Shown: positions 20,108 through 31,592 of the stretch, piece after piece | Numbering within the stretch: the first letter of the stretch is position 1 | Layout: the number at the start of each line of letters is the position of its first letter | DNA from: Azotobacter paspali | Lineage (GTDB): Bacteria > Pseudomonadota > Gammaproteobacteria > Pseudomonadales > Pseudomonadaceae | Strand: one strand, 5' to 3' | DNA length: 35,737 nucleotides | Assembly: GCF_042434745.1 (NCBI RefSeq) | Contig: NZ_JBHLSS010000111.1 | Translations under genes and position numbers: made by a program | The notes under the pieces: generated by a model | What the model was told of the DNA's origin: nothing | What the model saw: the letters and a program-made list of their open reading frames with translations, nothing else | The model's database searches: none

Positions 20108-20482
20108 TCAGAGCTTGGTGAGTATCAGGCCGGCCCAAGTGGCAAGCAGGCCGCCCAGCACGCTGAACGCCAGATAGCCGAAAGCCAGCGGAGCCTGGCC
20201 GCTTTCCAACAGGCGCAGCGTGTCGAGGGAAAAGGATGAAAAGGTGGTCAGGCCACCGAGAAAACCGGCGATTAGCCCGGCCCGCAGCGCCAGCGGCACT
20301 TCGGGACGCAGTAGGAACTGGCCATAGAGATAGCCGATTAGCAGGCAGCCGGCAATGTTGACCGCCAGGGTGGCGGCATAAAAATGTTGCGGCCAGTGCA
20401 CGGATATCCAGTTGCTGGTGGCGAAACGCAACAGACAACCGAGCGCACCACCCGCCGCCACTGCCAGGGTCACGCCGATCAT
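20108..20482 (-). CDS. crcB: Fluoride channel/exporter CrcB (FluC)
   Basis: FluC/CrcB forms a dual-topology dimer in the inner membrane that lets fluoride leave the cell. The 124-residue protein has four hydrophobic segments. Family motifs are GALGCLLRFATSNW, NIAGCLLIGYLYG and the pore/sodium-site segment GFLGGLTTFSSFSLDTLRLL. The ATG overlaps the rarA stop by 4 nt, so it is coupled to rarA. No fluoride (crcB-motif) riboswitch is apparent upstream, because the gene starts inside rarA. Confidence 0.96.
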   Translation of the reverse strand: MIGVTLAVAAGGALGCLLRFATSNWISVHWPQHFYAATLAVNIAGCLLIGYLYGQFLLRPEVPLALRAGLIAGFLGGLTTFSSFSLDTLRLLESGQAPLAFGYLAFSVLGGLLATWAGLILTKL

Positions 20483-21804
20483 GGCTTTCTCCTCCGCCAG
20501 ACACTGGCGCGGTCGAGCTCAGCCAGATGCTGCAGCTTGTCACGGATCTTCGTCTCCAGGCCACGCGGCACCGGCTGATAGTAGTGGCGCGGCTCGAAGT
20601 CTTCCGGAAAGTAGTCCTCGCCGGCGGCATAGGCTTCCGGCTCGTCGTGGGCGTAGCGATACTCCTCGCCGTAGCCGAGTTCCTTCATCAATTTGGTCGG
20701 CGCATTACGCAGATGCAGCGGTACCTCCAGCGAGCCCTGCTGCTCGGCATCGCGGCGCGCTGCCTTGAAGGCGGTGTAGACGGCATTGCTCTTCGGCGCG
20801 CAGGCCAGATAGACGATGGCCTGGGCCAGCGCCAGCTCGCCCTCGGGGCTGCCCAGGCGCTCCTGCACATCCCAGGCGGCCAGGCACAGGGGCAGCGCCC
20901 GCGGATCGGCATTGCCGATGTCCTCGCTGGCCATGCGCAGCACGCGACGGGCGAGATACAGCGGATCGCAGCCGCCATCGAGCATTCGCGCGAACCAGTA
21001 GAGCGCTGCATCCGGACTCGAGCCGCGCACCGACTTGTGTAACGCGGAGATCTGGTCGTAGAAGGCCTCGCCGCCCTTGTCGAAGCGCCGGCGGCTGTCG
21101 CCGAGCAGGTTGCCAAGCAGCTCGGTGCCGATCGCCTGGTCGTCCTCGACCAGGTCGGCGGCGTTCTCCAGCAGATTGAGCAGGCGCCGCCCGTCGCCGT
21201 CGGCGGCCGCTAGCAACATCCGCAGGCTGTCTTCCGGCAGGCTCAGGTGGCGTCCACCCAAGCCGCGCTCCTCGCCCAAGGCGCGTTCGGCCAGCCTCCG
21301 CAGGGCCGCTTCATCGAGGCTCCTCAGCACGTAGACGCGGGCGCGCGAGAGCAGCGCGTTGTTCAGTTCGAAGGAAGGATTTTCGGTGGTGGCGCCGATG
21401 AAGATCAGGGTGCCGTCTTCCACGTAGGGCAGGAAGGCATCCTGCTGGGACTTGTTGAAACGGTGCACCTCGTCGACGAAAAGAATCGTCCGCCGTCCAT
21501 GCTGAGCAACCTGCTGACGGGCGATCTCGACCGCTTGACGAATCTCCTTGACTCCGGCCAGCACCGCGGAGATCGTCTCGAAGTGCGCATCGGTGACCTT
21601 CGCCAGCAGCCGCGCCAAGGTGGTCTTGCCGACGCCTGGCGGCCCCCAGAAGATCATCGAGTGCAGGGTCCCCTGCTCCAGCGCCTCGCGCAGCGGCTTG
21701 CCGCGGGCCAGCAGGTGCTCCTGGCCGACGTACTCGTCCAGGCTGGCCGGGCGAAGGCGCGCGGCCAGGGGCTGGGCGAGAGGGTCGGCGCGAAATAGGT
21801 CCAT
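20479..21804 (-). CDS. rarA: Replication-associated recombination protein A (MgsA/RarA AAA+ ATPase)
   Basis: RarA is a tetrameric clamp-loader-like AAA+ ATPase acting at stalled replication forks and gaps. The ATG at 21804 gives MDLFRADPLAQPLAARLRP, the usual start, and 441 residues. Walker A is GPPGVGKTTLARLL (about 54-67), Walker B is ILFVDEVHRFNKSQQDAFLP and sensor 1 is GATTENPSFELNNALLSR. The C-terminal MgsA domain includes YWFARMLDGGCDPLYLARRV. An AGGAG that overlaps the lolA stop lies 14 nt from the start. The gene follows lolA by 13 nt, so the two are probably cotranscribed. Confidence 0.97.
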   Translation of the reverse strand: MDLFRADPLAQPLAARLRPASLDEYVGQEHLLARGKPLREALEQGTLHSMIFWGPPGVGKTTLARLLAKVTDAHFETISAVLAGVKEIRQAVEIARQQVAQHGRRTILFVDEVHRFNKSQQDAFLPYVEDGTLIFIGATTENPSFELNNALLSRARVYVLRSLDEAALRRLAERALGEERGLGGRHLSLPEDSLRMLLAAADGDGRRLLNLLENAADLVEDDQAIGTELLGNLLGDSRRRFDKGGEAFYDQISALHKSVRGSSPDAALYWFARMLDGGCDPLYLARRVLRMASEDIGNADPRALPLCLAAWDVQERLGSPEGELALAQAIVYLACAPKSNAVYTAFKAARRDAEQQGSLEVPLHLRNAPTKLMKELGYGEEYRYAHDEPEAYAAGEDYFPEDFEPRHYYQPVPRGLETKIRDKLQHLAELDRASVWRRRKP

Positions 21805-21817
21805 GGGCTCAGCCGGA

Positions 21818-22441
21818 TCACTCCTGGATAACGTCGGTGCCTTCCGGCACCTTGAAATCGAACTGGGCGGCATCGAGCGACTGGTTCATCTTCACCCCGA
21901 AGAACAGGATATTGGTGCGCTGGCCGACACCATCGATCAATTGCATGTCGTTGACCACCCCATCGCGGAAGGACAGGCGCAGGTTGTCGAACAAGGTGTC
22001 CTTGGACTTCGGTTTGAGGATGAAATCCACCACGCCGCCGGCCTCCTTGTGGGTAATCTCGAAGTTCTCGCCGATCTTCGACAGGTCGCCGGAAAGCAGT
22101 AGCGCAGGGGTGTGAGTCAGGCGCTGGTCGAGGCTGCGGACGGTCACCTGCTCCAGATCGGGATCGTAGAGCCAGACCGTCTTGCCATTGGAGACCAGAA
22201 GCTGCTCCTGCGGCGCATCGGTATGCCAGCGGAACAGCCCCGGACGCTTCAGCGCCATCTCGCCGGAGGTTTCCTGCAACTGTGTGCCGGAGCCGTCGAG
22301 CGAGAGCTGGGAAAAACGCGCGGTCAGGGTCTGTGCCCGGTCGAGCAGTTGAGTCAGGCGCTGGATCGAACGCTCATCGGCCTGCGCCGGAGACAGGGCG
22401 AAAGCGACAGCGGACAGCAACAGCACACGGAAAAGGCGCAT
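21818..22441 (-). CDS. lolA: Outer-membrane lipoprotein carrier protein LolA
   Basis: LolA is the periplasmic chaperone that carries lipoproteins from LolCDE to LolB. The ATG at 22441 with GAGG 7 nt upstream gives 207 residues; an in-frame TTG 12 bases upstream is less likely. The signal peptide is residues 1-21, with hydrophobic LLLSAVAFAL and cleavage after SPAQA. The mature protein has the LolA pattern: QLLDRAQTLTARFSQL, GLFRWHTDAPQEQLLVSNG and VWLYDPDLEQVTVRSLDQ. It lies 25 nt after ftsK and before rarA, the classic ftsK-lolA-rarA order of gammaproteobacteria. Confidence 0.97.
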   Translation of the reverse strand: MRLFRVLLLSAVAFALSPAQADERSIQRLTQLLDRAQTLTARFSQLSLDGSGTQLQETSGEMALKRPGLFRWHTDAPQEQLLVSNGKTVWLYDPDLEQVTVRSLDQRLTHTPALLLSGDLSKIGENFEITHKEAGGVVDFILKPKSKDTLFDNLRLSFRDGVVNDMQLIDGVGQRTNILFFGVKMNQSLDAAQFDFKVPEGTDVIQE

Positions 22442-22466
22442 GACAATCCTCAAAAGCGTAGGGAGA

Positions 22467-25385
<2,919 letters not shown>

Positions 25386-25832
25386 GACGCTTCTTTTCCT
25401 GCGCCAACGGCGCGTTCCATCCAAGTTACGTGTCGGTCGAGAGCCAAGAGTACGTCAGCGACGGCTGGAGCCTCGGCTGATCCGCAGGCTCGCTCGTGCG
25501 GTGTTGCAGCCAGACCTGGAATCCTTATTTACATTTACGAAGAATGAATTCCAGTCTCAAACCGGATTTCATTTTTCCGCCCGATCCTGCTTCGCAGCGT
25601 CCTCGATCCGGCGGCCGCCGATACGCCGGACAACATCCGGCAAGGAAATGCTAAGGCCGCCCCTTTGCGGATTTCCTATTGTACGGTTTTGCCTATCCGA
25701 TGCCATGCGGAGAGTCGCCGCCCCTTTTTGCCGAGCCCTCATGCTTCGGTGTAGCATAGCCGACAATCACCGCTATGCTGCTTCATTGGAGCACGCATTT
25801 TCTTTTGTGACAAAGGCTTACGGGGACTTTTT
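25386..25832. other. Divergent ftsK/trxB regulatory region
   Basis: This 447-nt gap is more AT-rich than its neighbours and holds no convincing gene. It contains two dyads: CTGGAAT/ATTCCAG at 25516-25554 around an AT-rich core, and an 8-bp inverted repeat at 25753-25779. Promoters for both genes must lie here, but no hexamer pair was clear enough to call. Confidence 0.6.
25753..25779 (+). promoter_or_regulatory. 8-bp inverted repeat upstream of trxB
   Basis: AGCATAGC (25753-25760) and GCTATGCT (25772-25779) form a perfect dyad with an 11-nt spacer, ending 53 nt before the trxB ATG. It may be an operator or a leader hairpin. No regulator can be named from sequence. Confidence 0.45.
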
Positions 25833-26780
25833 ATGAATGATGTCAAGCATTCGCGGCTGATCATCCTTGGCTCCGGCCCGGCTGGATACACTGCGGCCGT
25901 CTATGCTGCACGTGCCAATCTGAAGCCCCTGCTGATCACCGGCATCCAGCCCGGCGGCCAACTGACCACCACTACCGAAGTGGACAACTGGCCTGGCGAT
26001 GTCGAAGGCCTGACCGGTCCCGCCCTGATGGAGCGCATGCAGAAACACGCCGAGCGCTTCGACACCGAGATCATCTATGACCATATCCATACCGCCAAGT
26101 TGCAACAACGCCCCTTCACCCTGATCGGCGACAGCGCGACCTACACCTGCGAAGCCCTGATCATCGCCACCGGAGCCTCTGCCCAGTATCTTGGCCTGCC
26201 CTCCGAAGAAACCTTTTCCGGCAAGGGCGTATCCGCCTGCGCCACCTGCGATGGCTTCTTCTATCGCAATCAGGTGGTCGGCGTGGTCGGCGGCGGCAAT
26301 ACTGCCGTGGAAGAAGCCCTGTACCTGTCGAATATCGCCAAGGAGGTACACCTGATCCATCGCCGCGACAAGTTGCGCGCCGAGAAGATCCTGCAGGACA
26401 AGCTCCTCGAGAAGGCCCGCAATGGCAATATCCGTCTGCACTGGAACCAGACCGTGGACGAGGTGCTGGGCGACGCCTCCGGCGTGACTGGCGTACGCTT
26501 GAAGGACACGCTGAGCGGCGCTACCGAAACGTTGTCGCTGACCGGAGTCTTCATTGCGATCGGCCACAAGCCCAATACCGAGCTATTCGAGGGCCAGCTC
26601 GACATGCACAACGGCTACGTGACGATCAAGGGCGGCAATTCGGGCGACGCCACCGCCACCAGTATCGAAGGCGTCTTCGCCGCCGGCGATGTGGCCGACC
26701 ATGTCTACCGCCAAGCCATCACCTCGGCAGGCGTCGGCTGTATGGCCGCCCTGGATGCCGAGCGCTATCTGGACAACTGA
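25833..26780 (+). CDS. trxB: Thioredoxin-disulfide reductase
   Basis: TrxB uses NADPH and FAD to keep thioredoxin reduced in the cytoplasm. The 315-residue low-molecular-weight type has the FAD motif GSGPAG (13-18), the redox CATC motif (C136, C139, then D140), the NADPH motif VGGGNTAVEEA near 152-162 with HRRDKLRAEK just after, and the second FAD motif GVFAAGDVADHVYRQA. The ATG at 25833 has a GGGGA box about 7 nt upstream. It is divergent from ftsK and followed 51 nt later by aat. Confidence 0.98.
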   Translation: MNDVKHSRLIILGSGPAGYTAAVYAARANLKPLLITGIQPGGQLTTTTEVDNWPGDVEGLTGPALMERMQKHAERFDTEIIYDHIHTAKLQQRPFTLIGDSATYTCEALIIATGASAQYLGLPSEETFSGKGVSACATCDGFFYRNQVVGVVGGGNTAVEEALYLSNIAKEVHLIHRRDKLRAEKILQDKLLEKARNGNIRLHWNQTVDEVLGDASGVTGVRLKDTLSGATETLSLTGVFIAIGHKPNTELFEGQLDMHNGYVTIKGGNSGDATATSIEGVFAAGDVADHVYRQAITSAGVGCMAALDAERYLDN

Positions 26781-26831
26781 TCGTTCGACGGACCCGAGCC
26801 CGCCCTCTCCCATTCACACTGCGGCGTCAAC

Positions 26832-27512
26832 ATGCTGACCTGTCTGCAACGCGACAGCCTGAGCTTCCCTCCCCTGGAGAGAGCCTTGCACCAACCCAAT
26901 GGCCTGCTCGCCGTCGGGGGTGATCTCTCGGCCGAACGCCTGATCCAAGCCTACCGGCATGGCTGCTTTCCCTGGTACCAGGCGGGGCAGCCCATTCTCT
27001 GGTGGTCGCCGGATCCGCGCACCGTTCTGTTTCCTCGGGAATTGCACGTCTCCCGCAGCCTGCGCAAGGTTCTCCGCCAGGAGCGCTTCCAGGTTTCCTT
27101 CGACCGGGACTTCGCGGCCGTGATCCAGGCCTGTGCCGGCCCGCGCGATTACGCCGACGGCACATGGATAACCCCGGAAATGAGGAAGGCCTATCAGGAG
27201 CTTCACCACTGCGGCATCGCCCATTCGGTCGAAGTCTGGCAGAACGGTGTTCTCGTCGGAGGTCTTTATGGCTTGGCGATCGGCCAGTTGTTCTTTGGCG
27301 AGTCCATGTTTAGTCATGCCGATAATGCATCCAAGGTAGGCTTTGCGACACTGGTGGAACGGCTTGAGCGGTGGAGCTTCGTGCTGATCGATTGCCAGAT
27401 GCCGACCCAGCACCTGCAAAGCCTTGGCGCCCGCAGCATACCCCGTACTGAATTCTCCAATTATCTGGCGCACCATCTGGATCTGCCGAGCACGGCCGAC
27501 TGGATCGCCTAG
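26832..27512 (+). CDS. aat: Leucyl/phenylalanyl-tRNA-protein transferase
   Basis: Aat attaches Leu or Phe from aminoacyl-tRNA to proteins whose N-terminus is Lys or Arg, creating N-degrons read by ClpS. The protein is 226 residues, the family length. Signature segments are GLLAVGGDLSAERLIQAYRHGCFPWY, ILWWSPDPR, GTWITPEMRKAY, FFGESMFS and LIDCQMPTQHLQSLGA. The start has a poor ribosome site, but the first residues (MLTCLQRDSLSFPPLERAL) align with homologues. It sits between trxB and bpt. Confidence 0.97.
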   Translation: MLTCLQRDSLSFPPLERALHQPNGLLAVGGDLSAERLIQAYRHGCFPWYQAGQPILWWSPDPRTVLFPRELHVSRSLRKVLRQERFQVSFDRDFAAVIQACAGPRDYADGTWITPEMRKAYQELHHCGIAHSVEVWQNGVLVGGLYGLAIGQLFFGESMFSHADNASKVGFATLVERLERWSFVLIDCQMPTQHLQSLGARSIPRTEFSNYLAHHLDLPSTADWIA

Positions 27513-27591
27513 TAGAGGTCCGCAGCGTGTCATACACTTGATGAGTGCCGCGAACGATTGCGGCACGCCATGGGCTTTCCGGGGGTTGACC

Positions 27592-28299
27592 ATGACCGAG
27601 CTGGCTCGTCTCAAGTTCTACGCCACGCAACCGCACGCCTGTAGCTACCTGCCCGACGAGCAGGCGACGACCCTGTTCCTCGATCCCAGCCAACCCATGG
27701 ACATGTATGTCTATGCGGAGCTCTCGGATCTGGGATTCCGGCGCAGCGGCGACCACCTTTATCGCCCCCACTGCCAAGGCTGCAACGCCTGCATCCCGGC
27801 TCGCATCCCCGCCAGGGGTTTTGCCTTGAACCGCCAGCAGCGGCGCATCCTGAAACGCAATGAGGACCTTGCGGCGCGAGCCGTACGACCCAGCTTTACC
27901 GAGGAATATTACAAACTCTATGCACGCTATATCGAACAGCGTCATGCCGATGGCGACATGTATCCCCCCAACCGGGACCAGTTCTGCACCTTCCTGGTAC
28001 GCGACTTGCCTTTCTCCCGCTTCTACGAATTTCGCCTTTCCGGGCGCCTACTGGCCGTGGCAGTAACCGATGTACTCCCCAACGGCCTGTCAGCGGTCTA
28101 TACCTTCTACGATCCTGACGAAGAACGACGCAGTCTCGGTCGCTATGCGATTCTCTGGCAAATTGGCGAAGCCGCGCGCCTGGGTCTACAGGCGGTGTAT
28201 CTGGGTTATTGGATCAAGAATTGCCGCAAGATGAATTACAAGACCCAATACCGTCCAATTGAATTGCTAGTAAATCATCGCTGGGTCACTTTGACCTGA
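27592..28299 (+). CDS. bpt: Aspartate/glutamate leucyltransferase (Bpt; formerly annotated as arginyl-tRNA-protein transferase)
   Basis: Bpt adds Leu to N-terminal Asp or Glu, a second route to ClpS-recognised N-degrons. The ATG at 27592 with a GGGGG box gives 235 residues; the open frame upstream to 27424 is inside aat and is not used. Markers are the N-terminal cysteine-containing HACSYLPDEQA, the YRPHCQGCNACIPARI cluster (C-x2-C) and the GNAT-like core GLSAVYTFYDPDEERRSLGRYA and YLGYWIKNCRKMNYK. Eukaryotic ATE1 homologues transfer Arg; this bacterial subgroup transfers Leu. It lies 79 nt after aat. Confidence 0.95.
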   Translation: MTELARLKFYATQPHACSYLPDEQATTLFLDPSQPMDMYVYAELSDLGFRRSGDHLYRPHCQGCNACIPARIPARGFALNRQQRRILKRNEDLAARAVRPSFTEEYYKLYARYIEQRHADGDMYPPNRDQFCTFLVRDLPFSRFYEFRLSGRLLAVAVTDVLPNGLSAVYTFYDPDEERRSLGRYAILWQIGEAARLGLQAVYLGYWIKNCRKMNYKTQYRPIELLVNHRWVTLT

Positions 28300-28305
28300 G
28301 AACTC

Positions 28306-28335
28306 TTGGCGCCAACGACCATTTTCAGGCACAAT
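28306..28335 (+). promoter_or_regulatory. Candidate sigma-70 promoter of infA
   Basis: TTGGCG (28306-28311) and CACAAT (28330-28335) are spaced by 18 nt just after the bpt stop and about 66 nt upstream of the infA ATG. The match is moderate. Confidence 0.4.
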
Positions 28336-28358
28336 GCACGCCGTTTTGCTCGGCGTGC
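28336..28358 (+). promoter_or_regulatory. Hairpin in the infA leader
   Basis: GCACGCCG and CGGCGTGC form an 8-bp perfect stem with a 7-nt loop, immediately after the candidate -10. No T-run follows, so it is more likely a leader structure of infA than a terminator of bpt. Confidence 0.5.
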
Positions 28359-28401
28359 CAACTACGTTGGGCCATTCACTGCATACCGAGGGCTTTATTG
28401 A

Positions 28402-28620
28402 ATGTCGAAAGAAGACAGCTTCGAAATGGAAGGCACTGTCGTCGACACCCTGCCCAACACCATGTTCCGCGTGGAGTTGGAAAATGGGCATGTCGTTACC
28501 GCGCATATATCCGGCAAGATGCGCAAGAATTACATCCGTATCCTCACCGGGGACAAGGTGCGTGTCGAACTGACCCCTTACGACCTGAGCAAGGGCCGCA
28601 TCACTTATCGCGCTCGCTGA
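28402..28620 (+). CDS. infA: Translation initiation factor IF-1
   Basis: IF-1 is a 72-residue single OB-fold protein that binds the 30S A site during initiation. The sequence is almost invariant: [41 protein letters not shown] and [18 protein letters not shown]. It follows bpt by about 100 nt with its own candidate promoter, and ends 15 nt before a strong terminator. It converges on clpA. E. coli has tRNA-Ser (serW) between infA and clpA; none is present here. Confidence 0.99.
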
Positions 28621-28635
28621 GGCGGAATCCAATAA

Positions 28636-28670
28636 AACGAAGACGCCCGGCATAGCCGGGCGTCTTCGTT
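28636..28670. terminator. Bidirectional terminator between infA and clpA
   Basis: A 16-bp stem, AACGAAGACGCCCGGC pairing with GCCGGGCGTCTTCGTT, closes a 3-nt loop. The minus strand continues TTTTATT and the plus strand has a short GTTT, so it can serve clpA and, less strongly, infA. Confidence 0.9.
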
Positions 28671-28700
28671 TCAGAAGGGAGGCTTTCGCCGCCATTGCAC

Positions 28701-30971
28701 TCAAGCCACTTCGGCTGCCGTCTCGAAGTCGAAGGAAAGCTCCTCACCCTTCAGATCGATATGCACCACTCCCCCATGTTCGGCCAACTCACCGAAGAGA
28801 ATTTCCTCGGCCAGGGGACGCTTGATCCTGTCCTGAATCAGGCGAGCCATCGGCCGTGCGCCCATCTGAGCATCATATCCATGCTCGGCGAGCCAACCAC
28901 GAGCCCGCTCGGAAACATCTAGCTGCACGTGCTTGTCTTCCAATTGTGCCTGAAGTTCGGTAAGGAACTTGTCGACGATATTCTTGATCACCTCGTGACT
29001 CAGGCGACCGAACTGGATAATGGTATCCAAACGGTTGCGGAACTCGGGAGTGAAGCTCTTCTTGATCACCTCCATGGCATCGGAAGAATGATCCTGCAGA
29101 GTAAAGCCGATCGAGGCACGGGCCGCGGTTTCCGCTCCAGCATTGGTGGTCATGATGATGATGACACTACGAAAATCAGCCTTGCGACCGTTGTTGTCGG
29201 TCAGCGTGCCATGGTCCATGACCTGCAATAGCAGATTGAACACTTCGGGGTGCGCCTTCTCGATTTCATCCAGCAACAGCACGCAATGCGGCTGCTTGGT
29301 AATCGCCTCGGTCAGCAGCCCCCCTTGATCGAACCCGACGTATCCTGGAGGCGCACCGATCAGCCGCGAAACAGTGTGCCGCTCCATGTACTCGGACATG
29401 TCGAAACGCACCAGCTCCACACCCAGCGCCTTGGCCAACTGCCGGGCCGCCTCGGTCTTGCCCACCCCGGTGGGACCGGCGAAGAGGAAGGAACCGACCG
29501 GCTTGTCCGGCGACTTCAAGCCAGCCCGCGACAACTTGATTGCCGTGGCGAGCGAATCGATAGCGGCATCCTGACCGAATACGGTCAACTTGAGATCGCG
29601 CTCAAGATTACGCAGCAGTTCCTTGTCGGAAGTGGAAACATGTTTGGGCGGAATACGAGCGATCTTGGCAACGATATCCTCGACCTGAGCCACATCGATA
29701 AGCTTGGCACGACGGTCCTCCGGCTGGAGACGTTGGAAGGCACCTGCCTCGTCGATAACATCGATGGCTTTGTCTGGCATGTGGCGATCGTTGATATAGC
29801 GAAAGGACAGCTCAGCTGCGGCCCGCAGCGCCTCATCGCTGTACTCGATGCCATGGTGCTGCTCGAAACGCGGCTTGAGCCCGCGAAGGATACCCACGGT
29901 ATCTTCGACCGAAGGCTCAATCACATCGACCTTCTGGAAACGACGCGCCAAGGCTCGATCCTTCTCGAAGATGCCGCGGAACTCCTGGAAGGTGGTCGAA
30001 CCGATGCAGCGGATCTCTCCGGACGAAAGAAGCGGCTTGAGCAGGTTCGAAGCATCCATCACCCCGCCGGAGGCAGCACCGGCGCCTATGATGGTGTGGA
30101 TCTCGTCGATGAACAGGATGGCATGCGGCTTCTTGCGCAACTCATTGAGCAATGCCTTGAAGCGCTTTTCGAAATCACCGCGATATTTGGTGCCGGCAAG
30201 CAACGCCCCGAGGTCGAGGGAGTACACGACGCTGTGCGTCAGAAGATCCGGAACCTGATTGTCGACGATGCGTTTCGCCAACCCTTCGGCGATGGCCGTT
30301 TTGCCGACCCCGGCCTCGCCCACCAGCAGAGGATTGTTCTTGCGCCGCCGAGCCAGGATCTGCGCGACCCGCTCGACCTCGAACTCACGCCCGACCAGCG
30401 GATCGATCCGCCCCTGACGAGCCAGTTCGTTCAGATTGCTCGCATAGGCCTCCAGGGGATGACCGGAAGCCGAAGCATCTCCACTTTCTTCGTCCTGCAT
30501 CTCATGCTCGCCATCAGGATGATCGCCATGACCCGGCACTTTGGAAATACCATGAGCAATGTAGTTCACCACGTCTATACGAGCCACACTCTGCTGCTTG
30601 AGCAGAAAGACGGCCTGGCTTTCCTGTTCGCTGAAGATGGCTACGAGCACATTGGCTCCGGTCACTTCCCGCTTACCAGAACTCTGCACATGAAAGACCG
30701 CTCGCTGCAGCACCCTCTGGAAGCCGAGGGTAGGCTGGGTTTCGCGCTCTTCATCGTGCTGTGGAATCAGAGGAGTCGTGGAGTCGATGAACTCCTGCAG
30801 GTCATGCCGAAGCTTATCGATATTCGCACCGCAGGCCCGCAGTACGGCAGCCGCGGCTTCGTTGTCCAGAAGCGCCAGCAGGAGGTGCTCCACCGTCATG
30901 AACTCATGACGTTTTGCACGAGCCTCCTTGAAGGCAAGATTGAGAGTGACTTCGAGCTCACGGTTCAACAT
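28701..30971 (-). CDS. clpA: ATP-dependent Clp protease ATP-binding subunit ClpA
   Basis: ClpA is the hexameric unfoldase that feeds substrates to ClpP and receives N-degron proteins from ClpS. The 756-residue protein has an N-domain (1-140, starting MLNRELEVTLNLAF), a first AAA+ domain with Walker A GEAGVGKTAIAEG and Walker B ILFIDEIH, and a second with Walker A GPTGVGKTEAARQL and VLLLDEIEKAH. The ClpP-docking loop IGF is present in ASIGFTLQDHS. A GAGG box lies 7 nt before the ATG. It follows clpS by 29 nt. The 584-residue plus-strand frame across it is a shadow. Confidence 0.98.
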   Translation of the reverse strand: MLNRELEVTLNLAFKEARAKRHEFMTVEHLLLALLDNEAAAAVLRACGANIDKLRHDLQEFIDSTTPLIPQHDEERETQPTLGFQRVLQRAVFHVQSSGKREVTGANVLVAIFSEQESQAVFLLKQQSVARIDVVNYIAHGISKVPGHGDHPDGEHEMQDEESGDASASGHPLEAYASNLNELARQGRIDPLVGREFEVERVAQILARRRKNNPLLVGEAGVGKTAIAEGLAKRIVDNQVPDLLTHSVVYSLDLGALLAGTKYRGDFEKRFKALLNELRKKPHAILFIDEIHTIIGAGAASGGVMDASNLLKPLLSSGEIRCIGSTTFQEFRGIFEKDRALARRFQKVDVIEPSVEDTVGILRGLKPRFEQHHGIEYSDEALRAAAELSFRYINDRHMPDKAIDVIDEAGAFQRLQPEDRRAKLIDVAQVEDIVAKIARIPPKHVSTSDKELLRNLERDLKLTVFGQDAAIDSLATAIKLSRAGLKSPDKPVGSFLFAGPTGVGKTEAARQLAKALGVELVRFDMSEYMERHTVSRLIGAPPGYVGFDQGGLLTEAITKQPHCVLLLDEIEKAHPEVFNLLLQVMDHGTLTDNNGRKADFRSVIIIMTTNAGAETAARASIGFTLQDHSSDAMEVIKKSFTPEFRNRLDTIIQFGRLSHEVIKNIVDKFLTELQAQLEDKHVQLDVSERARGWLAEHGYDAQMGARPMARLIQDRIKRPLAEEILFGELAEHGGVVHIDLKGEELSFDFETAAEVA

Positions 30972-31000
30972 AGCTTCACCTCATACCCAAGCGGTCGGCG

Positions 31001-31363
31001 TTAACCGTCCTTCTCGATCTCACAGAGCAGCGGATGCTGGCATTCCCTTGCATACTGGTTGACCTGCATGGCCTTGGTTTCTGCAACGTCACGAGTAAAC
31101 ATTCCGCACACTGCCCGCCCCTCTGTATGGACGGTCAGCATGACCTTGGTTGCCAACTCGCGGTTAAGGTTGAAAAACTTCTCCAGCACTTCGACCACGA
31201 AATCCATCGGTGTGTAGTCGTCGTTGAACATTACCACCTTATACATGGGCGGTACCTTCAGCGCAGGCTTGGACTCCTGCACGACCACCCCATGAGAGTC
31301 GTCCTCACGCGGCTCCGAACGGTCCTGACAGAATGTTAGTCGAATCTCAGTGCTTGCGAACAT
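31001..31363 (-). CDS. clpS: ClpS adaptor protein
   Basis: ClpS binds N-terminal Leu, Phe, Tyr and Trp residues and hands such proteins to ClpA. The ATG at 31363 (MFASTEIRLTFCQD) gives 120 residues and aligns with pseudomonad ClpS; the longer open frame upstream has no family similarity. The flexible N-terminus (1-40) precedes the core, with KVVMFNDDYTPMDFVVEVL containing the N-degron pocket residues N-D-D and M, and VHTEGRAVCGMFTRDVAETK. It is cotranscribed with clpA and divergent from cspD. Confidence 0.97.
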   Translation of the reverse strand: MFASTEIRLTFCQDRSEPREDDSHGVVVQESKPALKVPPMYKVVMFNDDYTPMDFVVEVLEKFFNLNRELATKVMLTVHTEGRAVCGMFTRDVAETKAMQVNQYARECQHPLLCEIEKDG

Positions 31364-31592
31364 GCTGGACAAGCTTCCGGTTGAACGAATACGAATACTG
31401 GGAGGATTTAGTAGCACGCTTGGGCAGCCAAGCACAGCCCCGCCTTGACTATCGGCCAAACAATGATAAAAACAATGGGTACCCAAAAGGGTGTTCAGGG
31501 GTCCTATCATGTTCCGGCTATCGGGTCGAACGTGGTAAGGGGCCGAGGCGGATGATACTCCAGTGACGGAGTCTTTGCAGAGGGATGTCGGC

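Noticed and set aside
18807..20630. Long frame that would extend SerS by about 180 residues
   Set aside because: The extension overlaps crcB in another frame, and SerS has its canonical start at 20087.
28621..28700. A tRNA-Ser gene between infA and clpA, as in E. coli
   Set aside because: Only the terminator hairpin fits in this 80-nt gap; no cloverleaf can be formed.
29250..31004. 584-codon plus-strand open frame over clpA
   Set aside because: It is antisense to an unmistakable ClpA and shows no motif of its own.
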